A DNA stretch of 64,000 nucleotides from Novosphingobium kaempferiae. GTDB taxonomy: Bacteria; Pseudomonadota; Alphaproteobacteria; Sphingomonadales; Sphingomonadaceae. Position numbers and translations under genes: made by a program. Positions 26,392 through 36,126 of the stretch are shown piece after piece (the first letter of the stretch is position 1; every line of letters begins with the position of its first letter). The DNA lies in NCBI RefSeq assembly GCF_021227995.1, contig NZ_CP089301.1, positions 3,472,001-3,536,000 on the forward strand, given 5' to 3'. The notes below the pieces were generated by a model. The model saw only the letters and a list, made by a program, of their open reading frames with translations. It had not been told where the DNA came from and did not search any database.

Positions 26392-28115
26392 TGATGGCGA
26401 TGACCCGCATCGCGATGCTGGCCACGGTTGCGGCGCTCACGCTGCCTGCGACCGTGCAAGCGCAGTCGATCGGCTACGAGGGCGTCGGTTCCGGCGGCGG
26501 TGGCCGCGACAGTGCTTCCGAGGGCTCCGGCGACAGGTCTGACCGCGCATCCCGTCGGGGAAGCCGCGGGCAGGGCGCCAAACGCATCGACATCCAGCCC
26601 TACATTGAGGTTGACCAGATCGTCACGGCTGAGCTTTCGCCCGGTGACGAGGTGCTGACCTACACGCAGGTCGCCGCCGGTATCGACGCGTCGATCCAGG
26701 GCCGCAACAACGGTGCGTCCGCCTCGGTGCGCTACCAGCGCCAGTTCGGCTGGGGCAAGCGAGCGGGCGATGGCGACGCGATCAGCGGCCTCGTTCGCGG
26801 CTACGCGACCGTGGTCCCCGGCGTGACGGTCGAAGCGGGCGCGCTCGCCTCGCAAGTCAATGTCGAGAATGGCGGCGCCGCGCTGGCGGCGGGTACGCTG
26901 TCGGGCAACGGCAAGACGACGGTCTATTCCGCCTACGCCGGTCCCTCGGTCGCGACGCGCGCGGGCGACCTCGCCATCGCGGGCAATTATCGCTTCGGCT
27001 ACACCAAGGTCGACCAGTCGAACTCTGCCCGCGATGCCCAGACCGGCGCCGCTGCGGACGTGTTCGACGAAAGCACCGTCCACATGGCCGATATCCAAGC
27101 CGGTTTCGCGCCGGGTACTGTCCTGCCGGTCGGCGTGGGCGTCGGTGGCAGCTTCTACCAGGAGGACATCTCCAACCTCGACCAGCGCGCCCGCGACATG
27201 CAGGCGCGCGCCATGGTCACGGTGCCGGTCAGCCGCACCGTGCAGGTGGTCGGCGCGATCGGTTACGAGGATGTCGAGATTTCCAGCCGCGACGCGGTGC
27301 GCGACGCCAATGGCCTGCCGGTGATCGGCCGGGACGGGCGCTACGTCACCGACAAGTCCGCCCCGCGCGAACTGGCCTACGACGTCAGCGGCCTCTTGTG
27401 GGACGTGGCGGTGATGTGGCGGCCCAGCCGCCGCACCTCGCTGTCCGCTCATGTCGGTCGCCGCTATGGCTCGACCAGCTATGGCGGCACGCTGGCCTAT
27501 GCGCCCAACGACCGCAGCCAGTTCAGCGTCTCGGTCTATGACAACGTCTCCGGCTTCGGCGGCCAGCTCAACCGCGCGCTCGACCAGTTGCCCGACGACT
27601 TCGAGGTCGTGCGCGATCCGATCACCGGCGAACTGCGCGGCTGCGTATCCTCGCTGGAGAGCGGCAACTGCTTGTCCGGCGTGCTGGGATCGGTCCGTTC
27701 CTCGACCTTCCGCGCGCGTGGCATTGCAGCGAACTACACCATGCAGATCGGCCGCCTGAGCGCGGGGATCGGCGCGGGCTACGACCGCCGCAAGTACATC
27801 GCCGCGCGCAATACCATCCTTGCTGCGGCGAACGGCGTGATCGACGAGAACTGGTGGCTGGCTGCCTACGTCGGCGGCGATATCGGCCGCGATGCGGGCT
27901 GGTCCGCCAACGTCTACGCCAACTGGATCAGCAGCAACGATCCGCTGACCGACGACGTCGCCGGATACGGCGCGACCGCCAGCCTGTACAAGATGTTCGC
28001 ACCGCGCCTGCGTGGTACCGTCGCCGTCGCGATCAACGGCCAGAAGTACGACACGCCTTCCATCGACGACTTGTGGACCGCCTCGGCGCTCGCGGGTCTG
28101 CGCTACTCGTTCTGA
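26391..28115 (+). CDS. XrtA/PEP-CTERM system-associated outer membrane beta-barrel protein
   Basis: A protein of about 574 residues with a signal peptide (MLATVAALTLPATVQAQS), a short Gly/Ser/Arg-rich stretch (about 25-65), then repeated amphipathic strands with aromatic ends (for example SVRYQRQFGWG, YAGPSVATRAGDL, ALAGLRYSF). It ends in phenylalanine, the usual beta-barrel signature. This protein family is known only from exosortase A clusters and may form the outer-membrane pore for the polysaccharide. Several in-frame ATGs (26391, 26394, 26400) make the exact start uncertain. Confidence 0.85.
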   Translation: MMAMTRIAMLATVAALTLPATVQAQSIGYEGVGSGGGGRDSASEGSGDRSDRASRRGSRGQGAKRIDIQPYIEVDQIVTAELSPGDEVLTYTQVAAGIDASIQGRNNGASASVRYQRQFGWGKRAGDGDAISGLVRGYATVVPGVTVEAGALASQVNVENGGAALAAGTLSGNGKTTVYSAYAGPSVATRAGDLAIAGNYRFGYTKVDQSNSARDAQTGAAADVFDESTVHMADIQAGFAPGTVLPVGVGVGGSFYQEDISNLDQRARDMQARAMVTVPVSRTVQVVGAIGYEDVEISSRDAVRDANGLPVIGRDGRYVTDKSAPRELAYDVSGLLWDVAVMWRPSRRTSLSAHVGRRYGSTSYGGTLAYAPNDRSQFSVSVYDNVSGFGGQLNRALDQLPDDFEVVRDPITGELRGCVSSLESGNCLSGVLGSVRSSTFRARGIAANYTMQIGRLSAGIGAGYDRRKYIAARNTILAAANGVIDENWWLAAYVGGDIGRDAGWSANVYANWISSNDPLTDDVAGYGATASLYKMFAPRLRGTVAVAINGQKYDTPSIDDLWTASALAGLRYSF

Positions 28116-28129
28116 TAAGGAAAACCGCC

Positions 28130-29485
28130 ATGTTCGACGACTTCTACGGGCTCGACGCGAGGCCTTTCCAGCTCACCCCCGATCCGGCGTTCTATTTCGA
28201 GAGCAGCACGCACCGTAAGGCGCTGTCCTACCTTGGCTACGGGCTCGCGCAGGGTGAGGGCTTCGTGGTCATCACCGGCGAAGTCGGCGCGGGCAAGTCC
28301 ACGCTCGTCGCCTACCTGATGGCGACCATCGACCCGGCGCGCATGACCGCCGCCAACGTCGTGACCAGCGCGCTCGACGGCGAGGAGATCGTCCACGTCG
28401 TCGCGCAGTCGTTCGGCCTGCCGGTGCAGGGGCATGACAAGGCGTCCGCGCTCGGTACGCTTGAGGCGTTCTTCCACGAGGAAGCGCGCGCGGGCCGCCG
28501 CTGCCTGCTGATCGTGGACGAGGCGCAGAACCTTTCGGTGAGCGCGCTGGAGGAGCTGCGCATGCTCTCCAACTTCCAGCTCGGTTCGCACCCGCTGCTC
28601 CAGACCCTGCTGCTGGGCCAGCCGGAATTTCGCGAGACGCTGCTGCAGAGCAACCAGCTTGAGCAGCTGCGCCAGCGCGTGATCGCGACGCATCACCTCG
28701 GCCCGATGCACGTCCGCGAGGTGCAGGCCTACGTCGAGCATCGCCTCGGCTGCGTCGGCTGGAAGGGCAATCCGGGCTTCGATGCCGAGGTATTCCCGGC
28801 AATTCACGAGGCGACCGGCGGTATTCCGCGCCGTATCAACCAGATCGTCAACCGCCTGCTGCTGCTGGGCGCGGTGGACCGCCGCGAGCATCTCGACCTT
28901 GCCATGCTCACGCAGGTGCTCGACGAGATGAACGACGATGGCGCGCTTGCCGTGGTCACGCCGGTCGAGGAGCCTGCGGCTCCGGCAGAGGCTGGCCCGT
29001 TCGCGTCGGCCGGCGGTTTCGCGCCGGTCCAGACGTTCGCGGCGCCGGTCGATGCAATCGACACGGCCACTGCGATTTCGCTGATCGAACAGGCACTTGC
29101 GGATCGCGAGACGCTCGACACGGCGGGAGCCATCGCGCTGATCGAGACCGCGCTCGCCAACCGTGACGGGCTTGACGGCGCTGCCGCGCAGACGCTCATC
29201 GATGCGGCGCTTGCGGATCGCGACGTGCTGATCGGTGAATTGCAGTCCGCCGTCGTGGAGCTCGCCGCCGCTGCGGAAGAGCGGGAAGCGACCGCCGTTC
29301 AGGGTGCTACGGTCGAATTGCAGGGCGATCGCATCGCCGCGCTGGAAGGCCAGCTTGCCGAGGCGACGGCCCGTGCAGAGCGTCTCGATGCGCGACTGAG
29401 CGACACCGAGCGTACACTGAGGCACACCTTGACCATGCTGATCGAGTGGATCGAGAGCGGCGACGGCCAGCGTAACGTCGCCTGA
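28130..29485 (+). CDS. XrtA-associated ATPase (ExeA-like)
   Basis: A 451-residue AAA ATPase resembling ExeA. It starts MFDDFYGLDARPFQLTPDP after TAAGGA, with Walker A ITGEVGAGKST near 47 and Walker B CLLIVDEAQNLS near 127. Residues about 312-368 contain three copies of a 20-residue-spaced motif (LIEQALADRETL, LIETALANRDGL, LIDAALADRDVL), followed by a coiled coil to the C-terminus. The family is specific to exosortase A/EPS loci; its partner is unknown. It lies 14 bases after the barrel gene. Confidence 0.88.
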   Translation: MFDDFYGLDARPFQLTPDPAFYFESSTHRKALSYLGYGLAQGEGFVVITGEVGAGKSTLVAYLMATIDPARMTAANVVTSALDGEEIVHVVAQSFGLPVQGHDKASALGTLEAFFHEEARAGRRCLLIVDEAQNLSVSALEELRMLSNFQLGSHPLLQTLLLGQPEFRETLLQSNQLEQLRQRVIATHHLGPMHVREVQAYVEHRLGCVGWKGNPGFDAEVFPAIHEATGGIPRRINQIVNRLLLLGAVDRREHLDLAMLTQVLDEMNDDGALAVVTPVEEPAAPAEAGPFASAGGFAPVQTFAAPVDAIDTATAISLIEQALADRETLDTAGAIALIETALANRDGLDGAAAQTLIDAALADRDVLIGELQSAVVELAAAAEEREATAVQGATVELQGDRIAALEGQLAEATARAERLDARLSDTERTLRHTLTMLIEWIESGDGQRNVA

Positions 29486-29498
29486 GGGAGCCGCCCCG

Positions 29499-30371
29499 AT
29501 GTCAGTGCCGATCAACGGCCTATCCGTCGATGTCGAGGACTGGTTCCAGGTCGGCGCCTTCGAGAAGGTGATCGACCGGGGCAACTGGACCTCGCTGGCG
29601 ACACGGGTCGAACGCAACTGCGACGAGATCCTTCGCCTGTTCGCAGACGCGGGGGTGAAGGGCACGTTCTTCACCCTCGGCTGGGTGGCGGAGCGCGAGC
29701 CCGCGCTGATGCGCCGCATCGCCGATGAAGGCCACGAAGTCGCCAGCCACGGCTGGGATCACGAGCGCGTGTTCCGGCTTGGCCGGGAGGCTTTCGCCGC
29801 CGACATCGAGCGCGCTCGCAAGGTGATCGAGGATGCGTCAGGCCAGGCGGTGAAGGGCTACCGCGCCCCCAGCTTTTCCATCGATGCGCGCACGCCCTGG
29901 GCCTTCGAGGTGCTGGCAGAGCAGGGCTATGCCTACAGTTCCAGCGTCGCGCCTATCGCGCATGATCATTACGGCTGGCGCGAGGCTCCGCGCTTTGCGT
30001 TCCGCCCCATCGCCGATGCCGAACTGATCGAAATTCCGGTGACGACGGCGCGCTTCGCCGGGCGTCGTCTGGCGGCGGGCGGCGGCGGGTTCTTCCGCGT
30101 GCTGCCTTACGGCTTCTCCCGCTGGGCGATCCGGCAGGTCAACCGCGAGGACGAGCGCCCGGCGGTGTTCTACTTCCACCCGTGGGAGATCGACCCCGGC
30201 CAGCCCCGTGTAGAGGGCGCACCGTTGCGTTCGCGCCTGCGCCACTACACCAACCTGTCGGTCATGGCCGACAAGCTGGAGCGGCTGGTCGGCGAATTCC
30301 GCTGGGGCCGCATGGATGAACTCGCCGCGCGCGAGGCCCTGCGTGCAGAGCCGCTGGCGCTGGCGGCATGA
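29499..30371 (+). CDS. XrtA system polysaccharide deacetylase
   Basis: A 290-residue NodB-type carbohydrate esterase with the C-terminal DUF3473 extension seen at XrtA loci. The metal and catalytic residues are in LSVDVEDWFQ (Asp-Asp), SHGWDHERV (His-x3-His) and GYRAPSFSID. It lacks a signal peptide, so it probably acts at the cytoplasmic side or on lipid-linked sugars. ATGA overlap with the following FemAB-like gene indicates coupled translation. Confidence 0.9.
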   Translation: MSVPINGLSVDVEDWFQVGAFEKVIDRGNWTSLATRVERNCDEILRLFADAGVKGTFFTLGWVAEREPALMRRIADEGHEVASHGWDHERVFRLGREAFAADIERARKVIEDASGQAVKGYRAPSFSIDARTPWAFEVLAEQGYAYSSSVAPIAHDHYGWREAPRFAFRPIADAELIEIPVTTARFAGRRLAAGGGGFFRVLPYGFSRWAIRQVNREDERPAVFYFHPWEIDPGQPRVEGAPLRSRLRHYTNLSVMADKLERLVGEFRWGRMDELAAREALRAEPLALAA

Positions 30372-31444
30372 ACGCGCCTTTCGTGCCCCTGACGTCGGAG
30401 GTGCGCCTCATCGACCTGAACGACCCCGACGAGATCGCGCGGCTGGAAGGCTACGTCGTGCGCCATCCGCAGGGGACGCCGTTCCATCGGCCTGCGTGGT
30501 TCGTCTCCGTCGCGAAGGCGACCGGCAACCGCGCGCTGGCGCTGGTGCAGGAGCAGGCGGGCGAGATCGTCGCCTTCCTGCCGCTCGACGCGATCCACTC
30601 GCCGGTCTTCGGGCGACTGCTGGCATCGACCGGGTTCGCCGTGGGTGGTGGCCTGCTCGTCTCGGACGGAGCCGACACCGCTGCCGTCTTCGCGGCGGCG
30701 GAGGAACTGGCGCTGCGCCTGACCTGCCCGACCATCGAACTGCGCGGCGGCGTGCTGCCGGAATCGAACGAGGGTTGGGCGCTCAAGACCGAGTCCCACG
30801 CCAACTTCGCCCGTCCGCTCGCCGCCGACGACGAGGCGCAACTGCTCGACATCCCGCGCAAGCAGCGCGCCGAAGTGCGCCGCTCGCTGAGCATCGACCT
30901 GACGATCGAAGTCGGCACCTCGGAACGCGACCGCGCCGCGCATTACGCGGTGTTCTGCGAAAGCTACCGCAATCTCGGCACCCCGGTGTTCCCGCGCGCG
31001 CTGCTGGATGCGGTGGTGGACGGGTTCGGCGACGACGCCGACATCCTTACCGTCCGGCACGAGGACAAGCCGGTGGCGAGCGTCATCAGCGTCTACCATC
31101 AGGGCGCGGTCATGCCCTATTGGGGCGGCGGCACCTGGGATGCGCGGCGGCTGCGGGCGAATGATCGAATGTACTACGAACTCATGCTCCACGCCCGGCG
31201 GCGTGGTTGCACGACGTTCGACTTCGGCCGCTCCAAGACCAACAGCGGCGCCTATCACTTCAAGCGCAACTGGGGCTTCGAGCCGGAGCCGCTGACTTAT
31301 GCCAGCTGGACCGCCCCCGGTGTCGCCAAGCGCGATGCCGACCCGACCAGCGGCAAGCTGTCGATGCAGATCAGGCTGTGGCAGCGCCTGCCGCTCGGCG
31401 TCGCCAATCGCCTCGGTCCCATGATCGCGCGCGGGATCGGCTGA
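30368..31444 (+). CDS. FemAB-family XrtA/PEP-CTERM system-associated protein
   Basis: A 358-residue protein of the FemAB/GNAT superfamily, whose cell-wall members add amino acids from aminoacyl-tRNA. The blocks RHPQGTPFHRPAWFVS, IPRKQRAEVRRSL and TTFDFGRSKTNSGAYHFK are typical of the XrtA-linked subgroup. Its role is unknown; transfer of an acyl or aminoacyl group to the polysaccharide is a fair guess. It is the second such transferase in the island, after the GNAT-like protein at 19240-20259. Confidence 0.87.
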   Translation: MNAPFVPLTSEVRLIDLNDPDEIARLEGYVVRHPQGTPFHRPAWFVSVAKATGNRALALVQEQAGEIVAFLPLDAIHSPVFGRLLASTGFAVGGGLLVSDGADTAAVFAAAEELALRLTCPTIELRGGVLPESNEGWALKTESHANFARPLAADDEAQLLDIPRKQRAEVRRSLSIDLTIEVGTSERDRAAHYAVFCESYRNLGTPVFPRALLDAVVDGFGDDADILTVRHEDKPVASVISVYHQGAVMPYWGGGTWDARRLRANDRMYYELMLHARRRGCTTFDFGRSKTNSGAYHFKRNWGFEPEPLTYASWTAPGVAKRDADPTSGKLSMQIRLWQRLPLGVANRLGPMIARGIG

Positions 31445-32667
31445 TGGGCGAGATCCTGTTCCTGTCGCACCGCATCCCGTTTCCCCCGGATCGCGGTGAC
31501 AAGATCCGTTCGCATCATATCCTCAAGGCTCTCGCCAGCCTTGCGCCGGTCCACGTCGCGACGTTCTTCGACGATGCCGACGACCAGCGCTGCGAGCCCG
31601 ATCTTGCCGCCACGGCTGCCAGTTACCGGCTGGTCGAGCGCAGCAAGCCATTGCCGGTCGCCGGTCTGGAAGCGCTCGCCTCCGGCCGGGCGTTGAGCCT
31701 CGCCGCGTTCCACGACAAGCGGCTGGAAAGCTATGTCCGCGACGTGCTGGAAACCCGCGATATCGACGCGATCTATGTCTTCTCGGGCCAGATGGCGCAG
31801 TACATTCCCGAGGACTTCCGGGGCCGGGTTATCGCCGATCTGGTGGATGTCGATTCCGCGAAGTTCGATGCCTATGCCGCCAAGGGGCGGGGGTTCCGCT
31901 CATGGATGGAGAAGCGTGAAGGCCGTCTCCTGCGTGTGGAAGAGGCCCGCATCGCCGCGAAGTCGGACGTCAGCCTGCTGGTAAGCGCGGCCGAGGCCGA
32001 CCTCCTGCGCTCGCGCCTGACCGATGACGGTCTCGTCCGGCCGATGGGCAACGGGCTCGACGCGGCGGTGTTCGATCCCGCCATCGTGACGCCCGAGCCG
32101 CGCATGACCGCGCATGGCGGTCCTCGCATCGTGTTCACCGGCCAGATGGACTATGCGCCCAACATCGAGGCTGCGACCCGTGCCATCGACCGGATACTGC
32201 CGCTGGTGCGCGAATCTCTGCCGGATGCGACCCTGCACATCGTCGGCCGCAATCCACCTCCTGCGCTGACTGCCCGGTCCGGGCGGGACGGCGTCGAGGT
32301 ATGGGGCCGGGTGGATGACATCCGGCCGTGGCTCGCCGCCGCCGACGTTGCGCTGGTGCCGCTGGAAATCGCGCGGGGGGTGCAGAACAAGGTGCTCGAA
32401 GCCATGGCGATGGCCCTGCCGGTCGTGCTTTCGCCCGGCGCGGCGACGGGTATCGACGCACTCGACGCTCGCGATTTCGCCGTGCGGGACAGCGACACGG
32501 CGATGGCGCAGGCCGTCGCCGATCTGGCGCGCGCGCCCGAAGCGGCGCGCATGATGGGCCGCGCCGCGCGCGACTGGATTATCGCCAATGCAAGCTGGGA
32601 GGCGGCTCTGGCACGCCTGCCGGAGTATCTCGGCATCAAGGCGGAAAGAACGCTGGATGCGGCCTGA
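31444..32667 (+). CDS. PEP-CTERM/XrtA system glycosyltransferase (GT4-like)
   Basis: A 407-residue glycosyltransferase starting MGEILFLSHRIPFPPDRGDK. The second Rossmann-like half has IVFTGQMDYAPNIEA and the nucleotide-sugar-binding EIARGVQNKVLEAMAMALPVV, the usual GT4 pattern with the catalytic glutamate region. It overlaps the FemAB-like stop by one base. It is the only glycosyltransferase in this window, so the other sugar-adding enzymes must be encoded elsewhere. Confidence 0.9.
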   Translation: MGEILFLSHRIPFPPDRGDKIRSHHILKALASLAPVHVATFFDDADDQRCEPDLAATAASYRLVERSKPLPVAGLEALASGRALSLAAFHDKRLESYVRDVLETRDIDAIYVFSGQMAQYIPEDFRGRVIADLVDVDSAKFDAYAAKGRGFRSWMEKREGRLLRVEEARIAAKSDVSLLVSAAEADLLRSRLTDDGLVRPMGNGLDAAVFDPAIVTPEPRMTAHGGPRIVFTGQMDYAPNIEAATRAIDRILPLVRESLPDATLHIVGRNPPPALTARSGRDGVEVWGRVDDIRPWLAAADVALVPLEIARGVQNKVLEAMAMALPVVLSPGAATGIDALDARDFAVRDSDTAMAQAVADLARAPEAARMMGRAARDWIIANASWEAALARLPEYLGIKAERTLDAA

Positions 32668-34219
32668 GGCACTCGTGACGATGACCGGTTCCCGTCGTGC
32701 CTGGAGCACGCTTTCGACCGAATGGCGGGCAGGCATCATCCGCCTCGGCATCGCGTGGCTGGTGATCCTCGTCGGCTTCATCGGCGATTGGGCCGCCATG
32801 GCGCGGCAATGGTGGGACATCTCCACTTACAATCACGTCCTGCTGATCCCCGCGATTCTTGGCTGGCTGGTGTGGCAGCGGTGGCCGCAGCTCAAGACCC
32901 TGTCGCCGATGGGCTGGTGGCCGGGACTGGTCCTGCTCGGTGCGGCGGCTTTCCTCTGGCTGCTGGGAGCGATGTCGGGGCTGGACCTTGCGCGGCAGGC
33001 GGGCGTCGTCGCCATGCTGGGGGCCTGCGTGCCCCTGATGCTCGGCGTGCGCGTCAGCGCGGCGTTGGTCTTTCCGCTCGGCTATCTCGTCTTCCTCGTC
33101 CCCGTCGGGGAGGAACTGGTCAAGGTCCTGCAGACGATCACCGCCGAGATCACCATCGCGCTCACGCACCTCAGCGGCATTCCCGCGAAGATCGACGGCG
33201 TGTTCATCGACACGCCCGCCGGTCTGTTCGAGGTGGCGGAGGCCTGCTCGGGCGTGAAGTTCCTGATCGCGATGATCGCGTTCGGCGTGCTCGCGGCGAA
33301 CGTCTGCTTCCTGAGCTGGCGGCGGCGCGTGGCGATGCTGGCGACCTGCATCGTCGTGCCGATCGTCGCAAACGGCGTGCGGGCTTGGGGGACGATCTAC
33401 GCGGCGCAGATATTCGGCGTCGAAGCGGCCGCCGGGATCGACCACATCATCTACGGCTGGTTCTTCTTCGCCATCGTGCTGGCGCTGGTGATCGCGGGAG
33501 CCTGGCGCTTCTTCGACCGGCCGCTGGGCACGCCCGCGGTCGATATCGGCGCCATCGAGCGCATGGCGTGGCTTGGGCGGCTGCAGGGGCGCGCCTTGTC
33601 CGGGCGTGCGGCGCTGGCCGGGTTCGCGCTGGTTCTCATCATGGCGCGCTGCTGGGCGCTGGTCGCAGACACGCTCGCCGCACCGATGCCCGCGCGCATC
33701 GACCTGCCTGCCGTAGAGGGCTGGACGCGTGTCGATTATGCCCCCGCAATCTGGTGGGAGCCGCGCGCCGAGGGTGCGGACCATCGCCTGCTCGGTCGAT
33801 ATCGTGACGGCAAGGGGCATGAGGTCGACGTCTTCATCGCGCTCTACGCGAGCCAGGGTGAGGGTTGCGAAGCCGGTGGTTTCGGGCAGGGGGCGCTGGT
33901 GCCCAACAGCGCATGGGCGTGGCAATCGTCCGGCCCGTCGATCGAGGGCGGCAAGGGCGAGCGGCTCCTCGGCAACGGGCGGATCGAGCGGACGGCCGTC
34001 ACCTGGTATCGTCAGGGCGAGCTGTTGAGCGGGAGCAATGCCCGACTCAAGCTGGCGGTGATCGCCGATCACCTGCTGTTCCGTGCCGAGCCGACGACGA
34101 TGCTCATCCTGTCTGCCGAGGATTCCCCGCGTGGCGCAGGCGAAAGCGCGATATACGCCTTCCGCGCATCCGCCGGTCCGCTCGCGGGCTGGATGGACCG
34201 CGTGGCGCAGGTCAGGTAG
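32657..34219 (+). CDS. xrtA: Exosortase A fused to an EpsI-like domain
   Basis: Exosortase is a multi-membrane-span transpeptidase that cuts and attaches proteins carrying PEP-CTERM tails. The N-terminal ~290 residues have about eight hydrophobic segments with the proposed catalytic triad: Cys197 in EACSGVKF, Arg242 in ANGVRAWG and His263 in GIDHIIYGW. The C-terminal ~200 residues form an EpsI (DUF3485) domain. ATG 32657 has GGAAAG nine bases ahead and overlaps the preceding gene by 11 bases; ATG 32681, with GAGG upstream, is a real alternative. Residue numbers use the first start. No PEP-CTERM substrate lies in the window. Confidence 0.93.
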   Translation: MRPEALVTMTGSRRAWSTLSTEWRAGIIRLGIAWLVILVGFIGDWAAMARQWWDISTYNHVLLIPAILGWLVWQRWPQLKTLSPMGWWPGLVLLGAAAFLWLLGAMSGLDLARQAGVVAMLGACVPLMLGVRVSAALVFPLGYLVFLVPVGEELVKVLQTITAEITIALTHLSGIPAKIDGVFIDTPAGLFEVAEACSGVKFLIAMIAFGVLAANVCFLSWRRRVAMLATCIVVPIVANGVRAWGTIYAAQIFGVEAAAGIDHIIYGWFFFAIVLALVIAGAWRFFDRPLGTPAVDIGAIERMAWLGRLQGRALSGRAALAGFALVLIMARCWALVADTLAAPMPARIDLPAVEGWTRVDYAPAIWWEPRAEGADHRLLGRYRDGKGHEVDVFIALYASQGEGCEAGGFGQGALVPNSAWAWQSSGPSIEGGKGERLLGNGRIERTAVTWYRQGELLSGSNARLKLAVIADHLLFRAEPTTMLILSAEDSPRGAGESAIYAFRASAGPLAGWMDRVAQVR

Positions 34220-34230
34220 GGCCTCTCCCC

Positions 34231-36126
34231 ATGTGCGGTATTGCCGGTATCTATCATCTGGAGACGCCCAAGCCGGTCGATCGCGCGCGGGTCGAGGCGA
34301 TGTGCGACGCCATCGCGCATCGCGGGCCGGACGGGCAGGGCGTCTGGACCGCGCCGGGCGTGGCACTGGGCCACCGCCGCCTCTCGATCATCGACCTCGC
34401 CGGATCGCCGCAGCCGATGGCCTCGCTCGACGGCCGCGCGATGCTCGTCTTCAATGGCGAGATCTACAACTACCGTGAACTGCGGCAAGAACTGAAGGCG
34501 CTGGGGGCGCAGTTCCGCACCGATGGCGACAGCGAGGTCATCCTTGCCGCGTGGCGCCAGTGGGGACCGGGCTGCGTCACGCGCCTGTTCGGGATGTTCG
34601 CCTTCGCGATCTACGATCTCGACGCGCGCACCCTGTTCCTCGCCCGCGACCGTCTGGGCGTGAAGCCGCTGTATTATGCGCAGCTGAGCGACGGCAGCCT
34701 TGCATTCGGCTCGGAACTCAAGGCGCTGACCGCCCATCCGCTGCTGCGCCGTGAGATTGATCCGCTAGCGGTCGAGGATTACCTGACCTGGGGCTATGTC
34801 CCGGACGACCGGGCGATCCTGAAGGGCGTCTGCAAGCTGCCCGCCGGGCACTCGCTGCTGTTACGCCACGGAGCGCCGATGCCGCGCCCGACGCAGTGGT
34901 GGGATGTCAGCTTCGCCGAACGCCGCAAGGGCAAGCCCGCCGATCTGGAGGCGGAACTGCTCCACCTCATGCGGCAGGCGGTATCCTCGCGCATGGTCGC
35001 CGACGTGCCGCTGGGCGCGTTCCTGTCAGGCGGCGTCGACAGTTCGAGCGTCGTCGCCTTCATGGCCGAGGCGAGCAACAGTCCGGTGAAGACCTGTTCC
35101 ATCGGCTTCGACGTCGCCGCGCTGGACGAGAGCGCCTACGCCACGAAAGTCGCGCAGCGCTTCGGCACGAACCATGCCTCGCGCATCGTCTCGCCTGACG
35201 ATTTCGACGCGATCGACCAGCTTGCCGACATGTTCGACGAGCCTTTCGCCGATGCTTCCGCCCTGCCGACATGGCGGGTGTGCCAGCTCGCGCGCGAATC
35301 GGTGACGGTGGCTCTGTCCGGCGACGGTGCCGACGAGGCGCTGGCCGGATATCGCCGCCATGTCTTCCAATACGGCGAGGACAAGGTCCGCGCGCTGCTG
35401 CCGCAATCCCTGCGCGGACCGGTGTTCGGGGCGCTCGGCAGGGCCTACCCCAAGGCCGACTGGGCGCCGCGCCCCCTGCGCGCCAAGTCGACCCTGCTGT
35501 CTTTGGCGGGAGATTCGGCGCAAGGCTATGCGCGGTCGATGGCGTTCCTGCCGCCCGAACTGCGCGACCAGCTCTACTCCGACGATTTCCGCAAATTGCG
35601 CGGCGACTATCGCGCCGAAGACCAGGTGCTCGCGCTGATGCGCGGCGCGCCCGCCCGGTCCGGCCTCGACCGGGCGCAGTATGCCGACCTCAAGGTCTGG
35701 CTGCCGGGCGACATCCTGACGAAAGTGGACCGCACCAGCATGGCGGTCAGCCTCGAAGCGCGCGAGCCGCTGCTCGACCACCGGCTGATCGAGTTTGCCG
35801 CCAGCCTGCCCGAGCGGATGCGCGTGCAGGGCGGGCAGGGCAAGTGGCTGATGAAGCGGGCGATGCGCCGCTATCTGCCCGACGATGTGCTCTATCGCCC
35901 CAAGCAGGGCTTCGTGACCCCGATCGCGCAGTGGTTTCGTGGCCCGCTGGCAGGAACCGCGCGGGAGATCGCGAGCGGCACGGCACTCGCGCGGACCGGC
36001 TGGTTCGACCAGCGCCGCCTGCTGGCCATGGTTGACGCGCATGTATCGGGAACATCGGATAATTCCCGGCTGCTGTGGCAGATGCTCATGCTTGATAAGG
36101 CGTTTACCGCAATGGGTGGCAGTTAA
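34231..36126 (+). CDS. XrtA/PEP-CTERM system amidotransferase (asparagine synthetase-like)
   Basis: A 631-residue class II glutamine amidotransferase. The N-terminal nucleophile is Cys2 (MCGIAGIYHL), followed by AHRGPDGQGVW, HRRLSIIDLA and NGEIYNYRELR. The synthetase half has the ATP-binding SGGVDSSSVV. It resembles asparagine synthetase B but belongs to the XrtA-associated group, which may amidate sugar carboxyls in the polysaccharide; that role is inferred. It ends the EPS operon, and the phosphodiesterase gene follows after 224 bases. Confidence 0.92.
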   Translation: MCGIAGIYHLETPKPVDRARVEAMCDAIAHRGPDGQGVWTAPGVALGHRRLSIIDLAGSPQPMASLDGRAMLVFNGEIYNYRELRQELKALGAQFRTDGDSEVILAAWRQWGPGCVTRLFGMFAFAIYDLDARTLFLARDRLGVKPLYYAQLSDGSLAFGSELKALTAHPLLRREIDPLAVEDYLTWGYVPDDRAILKGVCKLPAGHSLLLRHGAPMPRPTQWWDVSFAERRKGKPADLEAELLHLMRQAVSSRMVADVPLGAFLSGGVDSSSVVAFMAEASNSPVKTCSIGFDVAALDESAYATKVAQRFGTNHASRIVSPDDFDAIDQLADMFDEPFADASALPTWRVCQLARESVTVALSGDGADEALAGYRRHVFQYGEDKVRALLPQSLRGPVFGALGRAYPKADWAPRPLRAKSTLLSLAGDSAQGYARSMAFLPPELRDQLYSDDFRKLRGDYRAEDQVLALMRGAPARSGLDRAQYADLKVWLPGDILTKVDRTSMAVSLEAREPLLDHRLIEFAASLPERMRVQGGQGKWLMKRAMRRYLPDDVLYRPKQGFVTPIAQWFRGPLAGTAREIASGTALARTGWFDQRRLLAMVDAHVSGTSDNSRLLWQMLMLDKAFTAMGGS

